A stretch of DNA of 64,000 bases from Zobellia amurskyensis (GTDB lineage Bacteria; Bacteroidota; Bacteroidia; Flavobacteriales; Flavobacteriaceae): positions 103,439 through 167,438 of the forward strand of contig NZ_RCNR01000008.1 of assembly GCF_009725985.1 (NCBI RefSeq). The letters are read 5' to 3'. The notes below the pieces were generated by a model. The model had not been told where the DNA came from and did no database searches. It saw only the letters and a program-made list of their open reading frames with translations. This document shows positions 1-8,356 of the stretch, piece after piece. Made by a program: the position numbers and the translations under genes. How positions within the stretch are numbered: the stretch's first letter is position 1; each line of letters begins with the position of its first letter.

Positions 1-589
1 TAGGTTTTGCCCCAAGTGCCTTCCAAAGTGTCACAAATGATGGCACGTTAGGCACCCGCACAATAAGTCCTTTTAAATCATCAGGGTGCCGTATAGGTCT
101 GTTGGATGTAAGATGTCTAGGGCCCCGTTCAAAATGACCCAATGATCGCAATCCAGACTTATTTATCATTTCCTCCTCCATCAATGTACCAATAGGCCCA
201 TTAATATACCTATTCATATCTGTCGAATCCTGCATCAGAAAGGGAAGTTCACAGAAAGTAGCCACTTCAAACCAGTTGGTAAGCGTGGAGCCTGTGGTCG
301 TCATATCAATAACATCTGCCTGAATAAGCCTTATGGCTTCAATCTCTTTGGCCAATTGCTCGGAGGGATACACTTCTACCTTTATTCGCCCCTTGGAACG
401 TTCTTCAAGAATCTCCCCAAAATAAACAAATGCTTTGTACCAAGTGTGCTCCTCATTTACCAAGAGTGCGGTACGGAGAAGGAATTCCGGTTGGTCAGTA
501 TCAGGCTTACAACCGTTGAATCCAAAAAAAACAATAAGACATACTAAGACTTTTCCGAAAGCAGAACTGAACAACAATTGATTGCGCAT
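1..589 (-). CDS. TRAP transporter solute-binding lipoprotein, DctP type (3' part missing)
   Basis: This is the N-terminal 196 residues of a periplasmic binding protein for a tripartite ATP-independent (TRAP) uptake system, which usually takes up organic acids. The start ATG is at 587-589; the reading frame stays open to the window edge. A lipobox with Cys27 (FNGC) indicates a lipoprotein. The region around residues 50-100 and the IVRVP segment with Arg178 fit DctP proteins, where the equivalent Arg binds the substrate carboxylate. The gene starts 3 bp after the RidA-like gene stops, so the two are co-transcribed. The membrane subunits (DctQ, DctM) are expected to the left but are not visible. 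Family call is firm; the substrate is unknown. Confidence 0.85.
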   Translation of the reverse strand, partial: MRNQLLFSSAFGKVLVCLIVFFGFNGCKPDTDQPEFLLRTALLVNEEHTWYKAFVYFGEILEERSKGRIKVEVYPSEQLAKEIEAIRLIQADVIDMTTTGSTLTNWFEVATFCELPFLMQDSTDMNRYINGPIGTLMEEEMINKSGLRSLGHFERGPRHLTSNRPIRHPDDLKGLIVRVPNVPSFVTLWKALGAKP

Positions 590-592
590 AAC

Positions 593-1129
593 CTAATCTT
601 CTACCTCAACAATCATTTCTACCTCAACAGCAATATTACCGGGTAAAGAACCCATGCCCACGGCAGCTCGTGCATGTTTGCCTCTTTCTCCGAAAACCGC
701 TACCATTAAATCTGAATATCCGTTGATGACTTTAGGCTGATCAGTAAAATCCGGAACGGCATTGACCATCCCACGAACCTTAACAATACGTTTTACTTTT
801 TTTAGGTCGCCCAATTCCATTTTCAATACTGAAATTTGATTGATACCTGTTATTCTAGCTGCCTCATAGCCTTCTTCAATAGTGAGGTCTTTCCCTAACT
901 TACCTGTAATGTTCTCTCCATCAGGTTTTGTTGGTCCTTTGCCCGCAAGAAAAATGAGATTCCCCGTACGTACCGCATTTACATAATTGGCCATAGGAGC
1001 AGAAGGCTCCGAAAGTTCAATTCCAAGTTCTAAAAGTTTAGCCTCGGGATTATATTCGGTTTCATTTTGAGCAAATCCGTTAAATGAAGTAAAAACTAAA
1101 ATTGAGGCAATTAAAGAAAAGGCTTTCAT
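593..1129 (-). CDS. Secreted RidA (YjgF/YER057c/UK114) family protein
   Basis: 178 residues: a signal peptide (about 1-20, ending FNGFA) followed by one RidA domain. RidA proteins hydrolyse reactive enamines and imines. Arg154 in the KHARAAVGMG segment and Glu171 sit where the family keeps its active-site Arg and Glu. The signal peptide is unusual because classical RidA acts in the cytoplasm, so this copy is probably periplasmic. It is 3 bp from the TRAP binding protein and about 120 bp downstream of the propeller gene. The context suggests a role in handling an amine or imine compound taken up by the transporter, which is inference. Confidence 0.85.
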   Translation of the reverse strand: MKAFSLIASILVFTSFNGFAQNETEYNPEAKLLELGIELSEPSAPMANYVNAVRTGNLIFLAGKGPTKPDGENITGKLGKDLTIEEGYEAARITGINQISVLKMELGDLKKVKRIVKVRGMVNAVPDFTDQPKVINGYSDLMVAVFGERGKHARAAVGMGSLPGNIAVEVEMIVEVED

Positions 1130-1248
1130 ACAGTCTAAATTCTATCTTAAAGCTACAAGATAAGAATTTCTTATTTCCCTTAACATCTTCGAAAACAGAA
1201 AATAAACAACAACAAAAACACTATTTGTTTCAAATATGAAACTAGTTT

Positions 1249-2316
1249 CTAAACTCGATGTAACTTATAAGGATAGACGCTACCGGCATTCCATTGGCAG
1301 ACATATAGGTTTTTATCATCATCTATACATACATCATGGCAATGCTTAAAAATGGGTTTCTCTTGAAACATCAATTTTAATTTTCCATTTTCATAAGTTG
1401 GCTCGGTACCACCAGGATTTGAGATCACTTTATTATCCTTATCTAAAATAGTTACGAAACCTTTATTCGCTTGCATATTATAATTGCCCTCCTCCATTCC
1501 AAAACAAACACCGGAGTATACATTTTCACCATCTATAACGGGTCTACTCACAAAAAGACCTGGCATGTAATAATCTTCTATATACTCGCCTTCCAGAGAA
1601 AACCTTTTGAACGAATTTTTTATTCGAGCAGTACATAATAAAGTGGGGTTAGACGGATCTCTATTATCAATCGCTACACCATGTGCTTGCTTGAACTTTT
1701 CCGGAGAAAGGAAGCTGTCTCCCCCAAATTTTCGGATAAAATTGCCTTTCGGATCGTATTGTAGAATGAACTGTGATCCATATCCATCCGCTATATAAAT
1801 ACTACCATTAGGTCCAATTGCAGTTTCTGTGGGCTTAAATGGTGCATTTTGCTCATACACTCCGTTTGATACGGGTGATGCAATCTCTAGGACAATACCC
1901 CCATCTAAATCAGTTTTTATGACCTTCCCTGAGGATGGGTCGGTAATGTACAAGAATTCCGCACCACCTTCTTCATGAATAGTAAGACCATGTGCCCCTG
2001 GTAAATTCAGTGTCCAGCTGTGTAATAAAACCCCTGATTTATCATAGACCAACACATTGTTCTTCATATGATCGGTAAGCATAAACAACCTTCCCTTTTT
2101 ATCCATGACCATTTCATGGCAATTATTTACAGGGTGTTTCTTAGGGTCCAAATCTCCCCAACCTATTTCAACTCTATATTTAAAATCACCATGGCCAATG
2201 ACTTCTTCACTCAGGTTAACTTTTGAATTATTAATATAAAACGGCACAGTGGTCATGGCTAAAATACCTCCCGTACCCATGGTTGTTTTTTTCATGAATT
2301 CTCTTCTTGTTGGCAT
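1249..2316 (-). CDS. Exported NHL-type beta-propeller protein
   Basis: 355 residues. The N-terminus has a twin-arginine signal (TRREFMKK followed by a hydrophobic stretch), so the folded protein probably leaves by the Tat route. The rest reads as repeated NHL-like blades (for example GAHGLTIHEE, ETAIGPNGSIYIADGYG, HCHDVCIDDDKNLYV), forming a six-bladed propeller. Proteins of this type may be binding proteins or lyases such as peptidyl-amidoglycolate lyase, but no function can be assigned here. It lies 5 bp downstream of the DUF1501 gene and is the third gene of the cytochrome-like operon. Confidence 0.8.
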   Translation of the reverse strand: MPTRREFMKKTTMGTGGILAMTTVPFYINNSKVNLSEEVIGHGDFKYRVEIGWGDLDPKKHPVNNCHEMVMDKKGRLFMLTDHMKNNVLVYDKSGVLLHSWTLNLPGAHGLTIHEEGGAEFLYITDPSSGKVIKTDLDGGIVLEIASPVSNGVYEQNAPFKPTETAIGPNGSIYIADGYGSQFILQYDPKGNFIRKFGGDSFLSPEKFKQAHGVAIDNRDPSNPTLLCTARIKNSFKRFSLEGEYIEDYYMPGLFVSRPVIDGENVYSGVCFGMEEGNYNMQANKGFVTILDKDNKVISNPGGTEPTYENGKLKLMFQEKPIFKHCHDVCIDDDKNLYVCQWNAGSVYPYKLHRV

Positions 2317-2321
2317 GCGGA

Positions 2322-3800
2322 TTATGCTAAAATATCTTTTACTACATGACCGTGAACATCGGTCAAACGGTATCTTCTACCTTGGTGTTTAAAGGTAAGC
2401 TTTTCATGATTTATACCCAACAAATGCATTATTGTGGCTTGAAAATCGTGAACGTGTACCCCGTTACGAGCAACATTGTAACTAAATTCATCGGTTTCTC
2501 CGTAGACCATGCCTGCTTTTACACCGGCACCTGCCATCCACATGGTAAAACAGCCGGGGTGATGGTCTCTTCCATAACTTTCGGCCGTAAGCCTACCTTG
2601 CGAGAAACTGGTCCGCCCAAACTCTCCGCCCCAAACCACTAGAGTATCCTCTAGAAGTCCGCGCTGTTTTAAGTCCGTAATAAGTCCCGCAGTAGCTTGA
2701 TCCGTACTCAATGCCTGTCTTTTTATTCCATTAGGAAGCCCGCCATGCTGGTCCCATCCCATATGGTACAATTGTATAAACTTCACGTCTTTCTCCGATA
2801 GACGCCTTGCCTGTAAGCAATTGGCAGCATAGGTACCCGGAATTTTGGCATCCTCACCATATAATTCATACACATGGTCCGGCTCATTGGAAGTATCTAC
2901 CGCATCCGGTACTGAATTCTGCATGCGATATGCCATTTCATATTGATTTATTTTAGATTGAATTTCCGGATCTTTCCAGATATCGTACTGCTGATTGTTC
3001 AAATCCGAAATATAGTCCAGCGCCCGCCTACGGTCGTGATCGTGTACCCCATGCGGATTATTCAAATACAACACCGGATCTTTGCCCGAGCGAAATTGAA
3101 CTCCCTGATGGTGGGAAGGCAAAAACCCATTCCCCCAGGCCGCCGAACTCAAGGGTTGGGCACCTCCTCCTTTGGAAAGCATCACTACAAAATTGGGCAG
3201 ATCCTTATTATCGCTCCCAAGGCCATAACTTAACCATGACCCAATTGAAGGCCTACCACTTAATTGAGAGCCCGTTTGCATAAACATAACCGCAGGTTCA
3301 TGGTTAATAGCTTCGGTATACATTGATTTTATAATACAAAGGTCATCTACAACGCCAGCGGTATGTGGAAAAAGTTCACTCACCCAAGCACCGGACTGAC
3401 CATGTTGTTTAAAATCGAAAATAGATTGTACCAACGGAAAAGTGCTCTGTGAAGTTACCATTCCAGAATTACGCTGTGTTCCCCTAACCGAATCAGGTAT
3501 TTCCTGACCGTGCCATTTGGCCAAAGAAGGTTTATAATCGAACGTTTCAATTTGAGACGGACCACCACTCTGGAACAAATAAATTATCCGTTTGGCTTTG
3601 GCGGGAAAATGGGTTCCACCCAATGCGCCCCCATTGGCGTTTACCAACGAAGGCCTTTTCGAAACTAGCAAATCGTTGGCAAGAGATTCCGTTGGCCCCA
3701 AAAGACTGGACAGCGCAATGGACCCAAACCCTAAGGATGCTTTCTTTAAAAAGCCCCTACGGGTATCTTCAAACTTCTTCTGTTCATGAATATCTCTCAT
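2322..3800 (-). CDS. DUF1501 family exported protein (sulfatase-like fold)
   Basis: 492 residues with a Tat signal (TRRGFLKKASLGFGS). Typical DUF1501 blocks are visible: HEPAVMFMQTGSQLSGRPS near residue 165, VVWGGEFGRT, and GRDHHPGCFTMW. DUF1501 proteins share the alkaline-phosphatase/sulfatase fold but their reaction is unknown. They are nearly always encoded beside DUF1549/DUF1553 cytochrome-like proteins, as here, where the upstream gene ends 10 bp away. Such pairs abound in Planctomycetes, Verrucomicrobia and some marine Bacteroidota. The length is normal and there is no sign of damage. Confidence 0.9.
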   Translation of the reverse strand: MRDIHEQKKFEDTRRGFLKKASLGFGSIALSSLLGPTESLANDLLVSKRPSLVNANGGALGGTHFPAKAKRIIYLFQSGGPSQIETFDYKPSLAKWHGQEIPDSVRGTQRNSGMVTSQSTFPLVQSIFDFKQHGQSGAWVSELFPHTAGVVDDLCIIKSMYTEAINHEPAVMFMQTGSQLSGRPSIGSWLSYGLGSDNKDLPNFVVMLSKGGGAQPLSSAAWGNGFLPSHHQGVQFRSGKDPVLYLNNPHGVHDHDRRRALDYISDLNNQQYDIWKDPEIQSKINQYEMAYRMQNSVPDAVDTSNEPDHVYELYGEDAKIPGTYAANCLQARRLSEKDVKFIQLYHMGWDQHGGLPNGIKRQALSTDQATAGLITDLKQRGLLEDTLVVWGGEFGRTSFSQGRLTAESYGRDHHPGCFTMWMAGAGVKAGMVYGETDEFSYNVARNGVHVHDFQATIMHLLGINHEKLTFKHQGRRYRLTDVHGHVVKDILA

Positions 3801-3810
3801 AATCTTCTTC

Positions 3811-6800
3811 TTATCGTATGGTGAATCCTTCCGTAGTATTCATAATTCCGTTAATAACCGTTGCCAGTGCCGCCACCTTCACTGGGTCCGATGTACTTTT
3901 TATTTTAGTCTCGCCCATATTCAAATAGGCCATAGCATCCTCTTTATTCCCCAAAAACCGATGAAGTTCATCATCAAGAAATTTCCTTAAAATACCCATT
4001 TCTTCCTTTTTGGCCTTTCTACCCGTACTAAGTTGAAACGCCTTTTGCAGTAACAATTCCGGATTATCCGTAGTTTCCTCTATCAAATTTTCAGCAAGAA
4101 CATATGAGGCTTCAATATATTGAGGGTCATTCAAGAGTACCAAGGCTTGTAACGGAGTACTGGTCTCCCTTCTTTTAACGGTGCAAACACTTCGATCTCC
4201 CCCATCAAAAATCTGCATAGACGGTGGTGCCGAGGTTCGTTTCCAAATGGTATACAAGCTTCTTCGGTATAAACCTTCCCCTGGTTTCTGTTTGTATTGA
4301 TAACGCCAAGGCTTGTTACTGATTTCGTCCCATAAGCCTTCGGGTTGATAGGGATAGGTACTTGCTCCGCCAATTTTCGAAATCAAAAGCCCACTGATCG
4401 CCAATGCATTGTCCCTCACCATTTCTGCCGTCATACGCATACTGGGCCCTCGCGCCAATAAAATGTTATCCGTATCAATTTCTAACAATTTTGGAGTAAG
4501 TTCCGAGCTTTGTTGATAAGCAGCCGACATAACAATCAGCTTGTGCATTTTCTTGATATCCCAACCTGAATCCATGAATTCCACGGCCAACCAGTCCAAC
4601 AGTTCCGGGTGCGACGGCAAGCTGCCTTGGTTTCCAAAATCATCCGAAGTGGACACCAAGCCTTGACCAAAATGCATTTGCCATAAGCGGTTTACAAAGA
4701 TCCTTGCTGTTAACGGGTTATTTTTATCGAACAGCCATTGTGAAAGTCCCAACCTGTTTTTGGGCAAATCATCGCCAAAGGGCATTACAACTTCCGGCAC
4801 ATTGGGCTGCACCTCTTCCGTAGGAGCATCGTACATTCCGCGATCAAGAATATAAGTAGGTCTGGGCTTTGGCAAATCTCCCAATACCATGATTTCTTTT
4901 ATAGACTCCAGTTCATTAAACTGTTTTTTTCGTTGCTCCTGCAGTATATTTCTTGTGCTTTCGGCTTCTTTATCCATACTTAGAAAATAAAAATCCGTCA
5001 ATAGATTCTTATCCCCCTCTTTCACTATACCCATTGTCATTTTTGGGGATATATTGTAAAGCACTTCCAAATCTGATAGTTGGCGGTCGTAAATTTTGAG
5101 GTTATCCACGCCTCCGTCTTTAAAAGATTTAAACTTGCCACTTACACCAACAGTAAAGCCACCGAATGCATAATTATGCGCATTTTTCTTGAATAGGATG
5201 GATTTGTACAAGTTGTCTATTTCAATCTCTACCGGCACTTTTTTTCCATCTAAGTAGATATGAACACCTTCCGCTTTACCGAGTCCATCATAGGACACGG
5301 TTACGGAACTCCACTCTTTCTCGGGAATAGATTCCTTCGTTTTTACCTGAATGGCATTGGATGGCCAGGAACGCGCAATTATAAACTTAAGCTTGTTATC
5401 CTCTAGGTGCATAGAATACCCTTTTAACCCTTGCCTAACTTCTTCGGAATGTGTAAAAATTGCAGCCTCTTCATAGTTTCTGTCCGGTTTTACGGCAATG
5501 GAAATGGTAAAAGGATCAGATTGATCAAACCACCCTACGTTTTCGGGCATTCTCATGGTGGTATAATCTCCAAAAAAAACAGCTTTTCCGTTTAGACCGT
5601 TGTCAATAATTGGTTCCCTGACGGTTACAGACTGTCTATCCCCCCCACTATTTTGAATGCTGAACGATTTCTTATCCCGAGGTAAAAACGAATCAAAATT
5701 TAAGCTGGTTTGCAATCCTTTTTTTAAGCTTTTTTGCAAGGAAGCCTCTAGCCCCAATAGGTTTTTAGACCAATTATTTACTATCTCAGGTGTTTCCTTT
5801 TTAACCGATATCAATTGTTTTTGTATTAGATCGATATCCCTATCAATAAATTCCAGCACTTCTTTTTGCTCGTCATTGGTCAATAAAAGTGAAGGTCCGG
5901 GTACTTGACCTGGCCCATATACTGGCGTCCCAATTTCATTTGTACTATTGAAGAATGCAAAAAGCTCATAATGGTCTTTTTGGCTGATCGGGTCATACTT
6001 ATGGTCATGGCACCTTGCGCATTCCACACTCAATCCTAAAAATGCCTTTCCAACAGATAAGGTACGATCCGCCACATACTCCACCCGATACTCTTCAAAA
6101 ACAATTCCCGCCTCAGAGTTCTTTTTGTGCAATCGATTAAAGGCGGTTGCCAAAATACTTTCTTGAGATGGGTTTTTAATAAGGTCTCCTGCCAACTGCC
6201 ATGTTACGAACTGCTCGTAGGACATGTTCTCGTTAAAGGCTTTTATGACCCAATCCCTATACGGACTAAAATCACGGTGTTTATCATCCAAATAGCCATC
6301 GCTATCTGCATAACGAGCTACATCCATCCATTCGGCCGCCATACGTTCTCCATATGCAGGTGAAGCCAAAAGACGATCTACTACTTTTTCATACGCATCC
6401 GGCGATGTGTCATTTACAAAATCCTCAATCTGTAACAAGGTTGGTGGCAATCCTATTAAATCGAAACTGAGACGGCGAATAAGGTGCTCTTTTGAAGCCC
6501 TTTCAGAAGGACTTAGATTTTTACGCTCCAACTTGGCCAAAACAAATTTGTCAATAGTATTCTTAGGCCATTCTGCGAGGGTTACCTCAGGAGCTTTTTC
6601 TTTTTTAGGCTTTATAAACGACCAGTGGGGTTTATATTCAGCACCTTGCTCGATCCATTTGGTAATCGTTGCTATTTCGCTTTTGCTCAAAGCAACATTA
6701 AATTCTACCGGAGGCATTTTTATTTCCGGGTCATCGGATAAAATTCGAGTTACCACCTCGCTCTCTCCGGGTTTTTTAGGTACAATAGGATGCTTCCCTG

Positions 6801-7044
6801 AGCTTTCCAATGCTTCATAAGCACTCTCGGCAATATCCAAACGAAGTCCAGCTTTTTGATTGGCCATATCCGGACCATGGCAAGCAAAACACTTATCCGA
6901 TAATATAGGCTTTACATGGTAATTGAAATCTACCTTTTCCGGTAGTTTGGTCATTGCTTCCTCAATTTCTTCGGGTGCGTTCCATCCGCAACTGCTCAAA
7001 CACAGGCAACAGATAGCTAAAAATAGTCTCGATAAAAATCGCAT
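3811..7044 (-). CDS. Planctomycete-type cytochrome lipoprotein, DUF1549-LamG-DUF1553
   Basis: 1077 residues from the ATG at 7044. A TTG start at 7065 would add seven residues, but the ATG gives a cleaner lipoprotein signal (MRFLSRLFLAICC, lipobox Cys19). Domains in order: a PSCyt1 c-type cytochrome-like segment with CFACH (Cys52, Cys55, His56); DUF1549/PSCyt2 at about 150-360, ending in a second CxxCH motif (CARCHDH); a LamG/concanavalin-like domain at about 470-660; and DUF1553/PSD1 at about 760-1020. Heme attachment at the two CxxCH motifs is expected from the family but unproven. First gene of a leftward operon with the DUF1501 and propeller genes. The promoter region carries two palindromes shared with the divergent regulator. 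Confidence 0.9.
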   Translation of the reverse strand: MRFLSRLFLAICCLCLSSCGWNAPEEIEEAMTKLPEKVDFNYHVKPILSDKCFACHGPDMANQKAGLRLDIAESAYEALESSGKHPIVPKKPGESEVVTRILSDDPEIKMPPVEFNVALSKSEIATITKWIEQGAEYKPHWSFIKPKKEKAPEVTLAEWPKNTIDKFVLAKLERKNLSPSERASKEHLIRRLSFDLIGLPPTLLQIEDFVNDTSPDAYEKVVDRLLASPAYGERMAAEWMDVARYADSDGYLDDKHRDFSPYRDWVIKAFNENMSYEQFVTWQLAGDLIKNPSQESILATAFNRLHKKNSEAGIVFEEYRVEYVADRTLSVGKAFLGLSVECARCHDHKYDPISQKDHYELFAFFNSTNEIGTPVYGPGQVPGPSLLLTNDEQKEVLEFIDRDIDLIQKQLISVKKETPEIVNNWSKNLLGLEASLQKSLKKGLQTSLNFDSFLPRDKKSFSIQNSGGDRQSVTVREPIIDNGLNGKAVFFGDYTTMRMPENVGWFDQSDPFTISIAVKPDRNYEEAAIFTHSEEVRQGLKGYSMHLEDNKLKFIIARSWPSNAIQVKTKESIPEKEWSSVTVSYDGLGKAEGVHIYLDGKKVPVEIEIDNLYKSILFKKNAHNYAFGGFTVGVSGKFKSFKDGGVDNLKIYDRQLSDLEVLYNISPKMTMGIVKEGDKNLLTDFYFLSMDKEAESTRNILQEQRKKQFNELESIKEIMVLGDLPKPRPTYILDRGMYDAPTEEVQPNVPEVVMPFGDDLPKNRLGLSQWLFDKNNPLTARIFVNRLWQMHFGQGLVSTSDDFGNQGSLPSHPELLDWLAVEFMDSGWDIKKMHKLIVMSAAYQQSSELTPKLLEIDTDNILLARGPSMRMTAEMVRDNALAISGLLISKIGGASTYPYQPEGLWDEISNKPWRYQYKQKPGEGLYRRSLYTIWKRTSAPPSMQIFDGGDRSVCTVKRRETSTPLQALVLLNDPQYIEASYVLAENLIEETTDNPELLLQKAFQLSTGRKAKKEEMGILRKFLDDELHRFLGNKEDAMAYLNMGETKIKSTSDPVKVAALATVINGIMNTTEGFTIR

Positions 7045-7079
7045 TGGTTTTGGAATTTTTATCAATATACAACCGCATT

Positions 7080-7121
7080 TTAACTGTTAATGCGTTAAAA
7101 AACTGTTTCATTAACTGTTAA
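7080..7121. promoter_or_regulatory. Paired palindromic operator candidate in the divergent intergenic region
   Basis: The 11-bp perfect palindrome TTAACTGTTAA occurs at 7080-7090 and again at 7111-7121. The copies are 31 bp apart start to start, close to three helical turns, so both face the same side of the DNA. One copy lies 36 bp upstream of the cytochrome-gene ATG and the other 40 bp upstream of the divergent regulator. The arrangement fits binding sites for that regulator, which is inference. Confidence 0.55.
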
Positions 7122-7160
7122 TAATTTTAATTATCTTTAAAAAATACCTTCTTTGAGACA

Positions 7161-8351
7161 ATGAATTCCAAGGATTATACTTTTTATGTAAACAAGATAA
7201 TTTCGAGCAAGTCGTTTGGCAATTCAACCACCTACGCCAACTTGTTACGATACCTTGTACAGTGCACACTAGAAGAAGATGTACCCAAAGAAACTACCAT
7301 TGCCACAGAGATATTTGCCAAGAAAGAATTTGACCCCTCGCAGAGCACGCTTATTCGAGTCTATGTGTACAACCTTAGAAAAAAACTCAAAACTTACTAT
7401 CAAAAGGAAGGGCTGAACGACCCCATTCTACTCCGCGTACCAAAAGGCAGCTATAAAGTAGAATTTGAAACTAAAAAAAAGACGCCTAAAGAATCCAAAG
7501 GAATTCTATCTAGAAAACAGATATTACTTCTACTAGGTTTTCTCTTATTGACCTCTGTTATTGGAAATTGGATGCTATGGACAAACAACAAAACTGTAGA
7601 CCAATTTTCTGAATCCGTTATCTGGAACGGCATTTTCAATTCAAAAAAACCAATGATATTGGTCTTGGGGGACCTTTTTATTTACAGAGAAGTAGATACT
7701 TCTTCCCATAACGAGAAAGTGATTAGGAATTCGCTCATAAACTCGGAGAACCAACTTCACGATTCACTTCCCGAAATCGGTAGTGCAGGTTATGTATACG
7801 AGCCTATGGAATACAGCTTTCTAATTAGAAATAGTACGGAATGGGTAAAGGATATTAGTAAAGTTCTTACTTCTAAAAACAAAGATTTTAACGTGCGTAC
7901 GGTTTTGCGTTTTGGCCCAAAAGAGCTTCCGGAAAACGATTTTATGGTTGTAGGAATGGCCAAGACCCTGGGAATATTTAAAGACTATATTGAGAAGAGT
8001 AGTGTGAAATATAATCCCATTGGCGATACTTTTTCTGCGAAGGGATCGGACACCATTTATAAGCCCAGCGGTGATGCCGAAGCCTACCACAAGGACTACG
8101 CCATTATCATTAAAGCACCTGGTCCTAACAACAATGCCATCTATGTTTTTGCCGGATTATGGGATACTGGAGCTTCGCAAAGCCTGAAAAACTTCACAAA
8201 TCCCGTTCTAATAAAGCAATTAGAATCCCGTATGAAAACCGACCTTGGAGAAATACCCCAGTTCTTTGAGGTATTCATGGAAGTAAACGGCATTGACCGA
8301 ATGGAGCTTAGCTCTAAAATACTTCATGTGAAGGCACTAGAACTGGACTAG
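7161..8351 (+). CDS. Membrane-anchored winged-helix regulator with unknown C-terminal sensor
   Basis: 396 residues. Residues 1-102 match the N-terminal DNA-binding domain found in many Acidobacteria and Planctomycetes proteins. The hallmarks are EFDPSQSTLIRVYVYNLRKKL at 56-76 and the wing-like LLRVPKGSYKVEF at 90-102. A single membrane helix follows (about 119-139), then about 255 residues that would lie outside the membrane and that I do not recognise. This is a one-component, ToxR/CadC-like layout. The gene is divergent from the cytochrome operon across 116 bp carrying two identical palindromes, so it probably controls that operon and itself. Its stop is 5 bp from the convergent araA stop. 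Confidence 0.75.
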   Translation: MNSKDYTFYVNKIISSKSFGNSTTYANLLRYLVQCTLEEDVPKETTIATEIFAKKEFDPSQSTLIRVYVYNLRKKLKTYYQKEGLNDPILLRVPKGSYKVEFETKKKTPKESKGILSRKQILLLLGFLLLTSVIGNWMLWTNNKTVDQFSESVIWNGIFNSKKPMILVLGDLFIYREVDTSSHNEKVIRNSLINSENQLHDSLPEIGSAGYVYEPMEYSFLIRNSTEWVKDISKVLTSKNKDFNVRTVLRFGPKELPENDFMVVGMAKTLGIFKDYIEKSSVKYNPIGDTFSAKGSDTIYKPSGDAEAYHKDYAIIIKAPGPNNNAIYVFAGLWDTGASQSLKNFTNPVLIKQLESRMKTDLGEIPQFFEVFMEVNGIDRMELSSKILHVKALELD

Positions 8352-8356
8352 AGATT

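Noticed and set aside
1225..1249. GTTTC-AAATAT-GAAAC inverted repeat after the propeller gene, considered as a terminator
   Set aside because: The stem is short and AT-rich with no continuous T run, so termination cannot be claimed.
6407..6820. 137-codon frame opposite the cytochrome-like gene
   Set aside because: Antisense shadow of a clearly conserved DUF1549 region.
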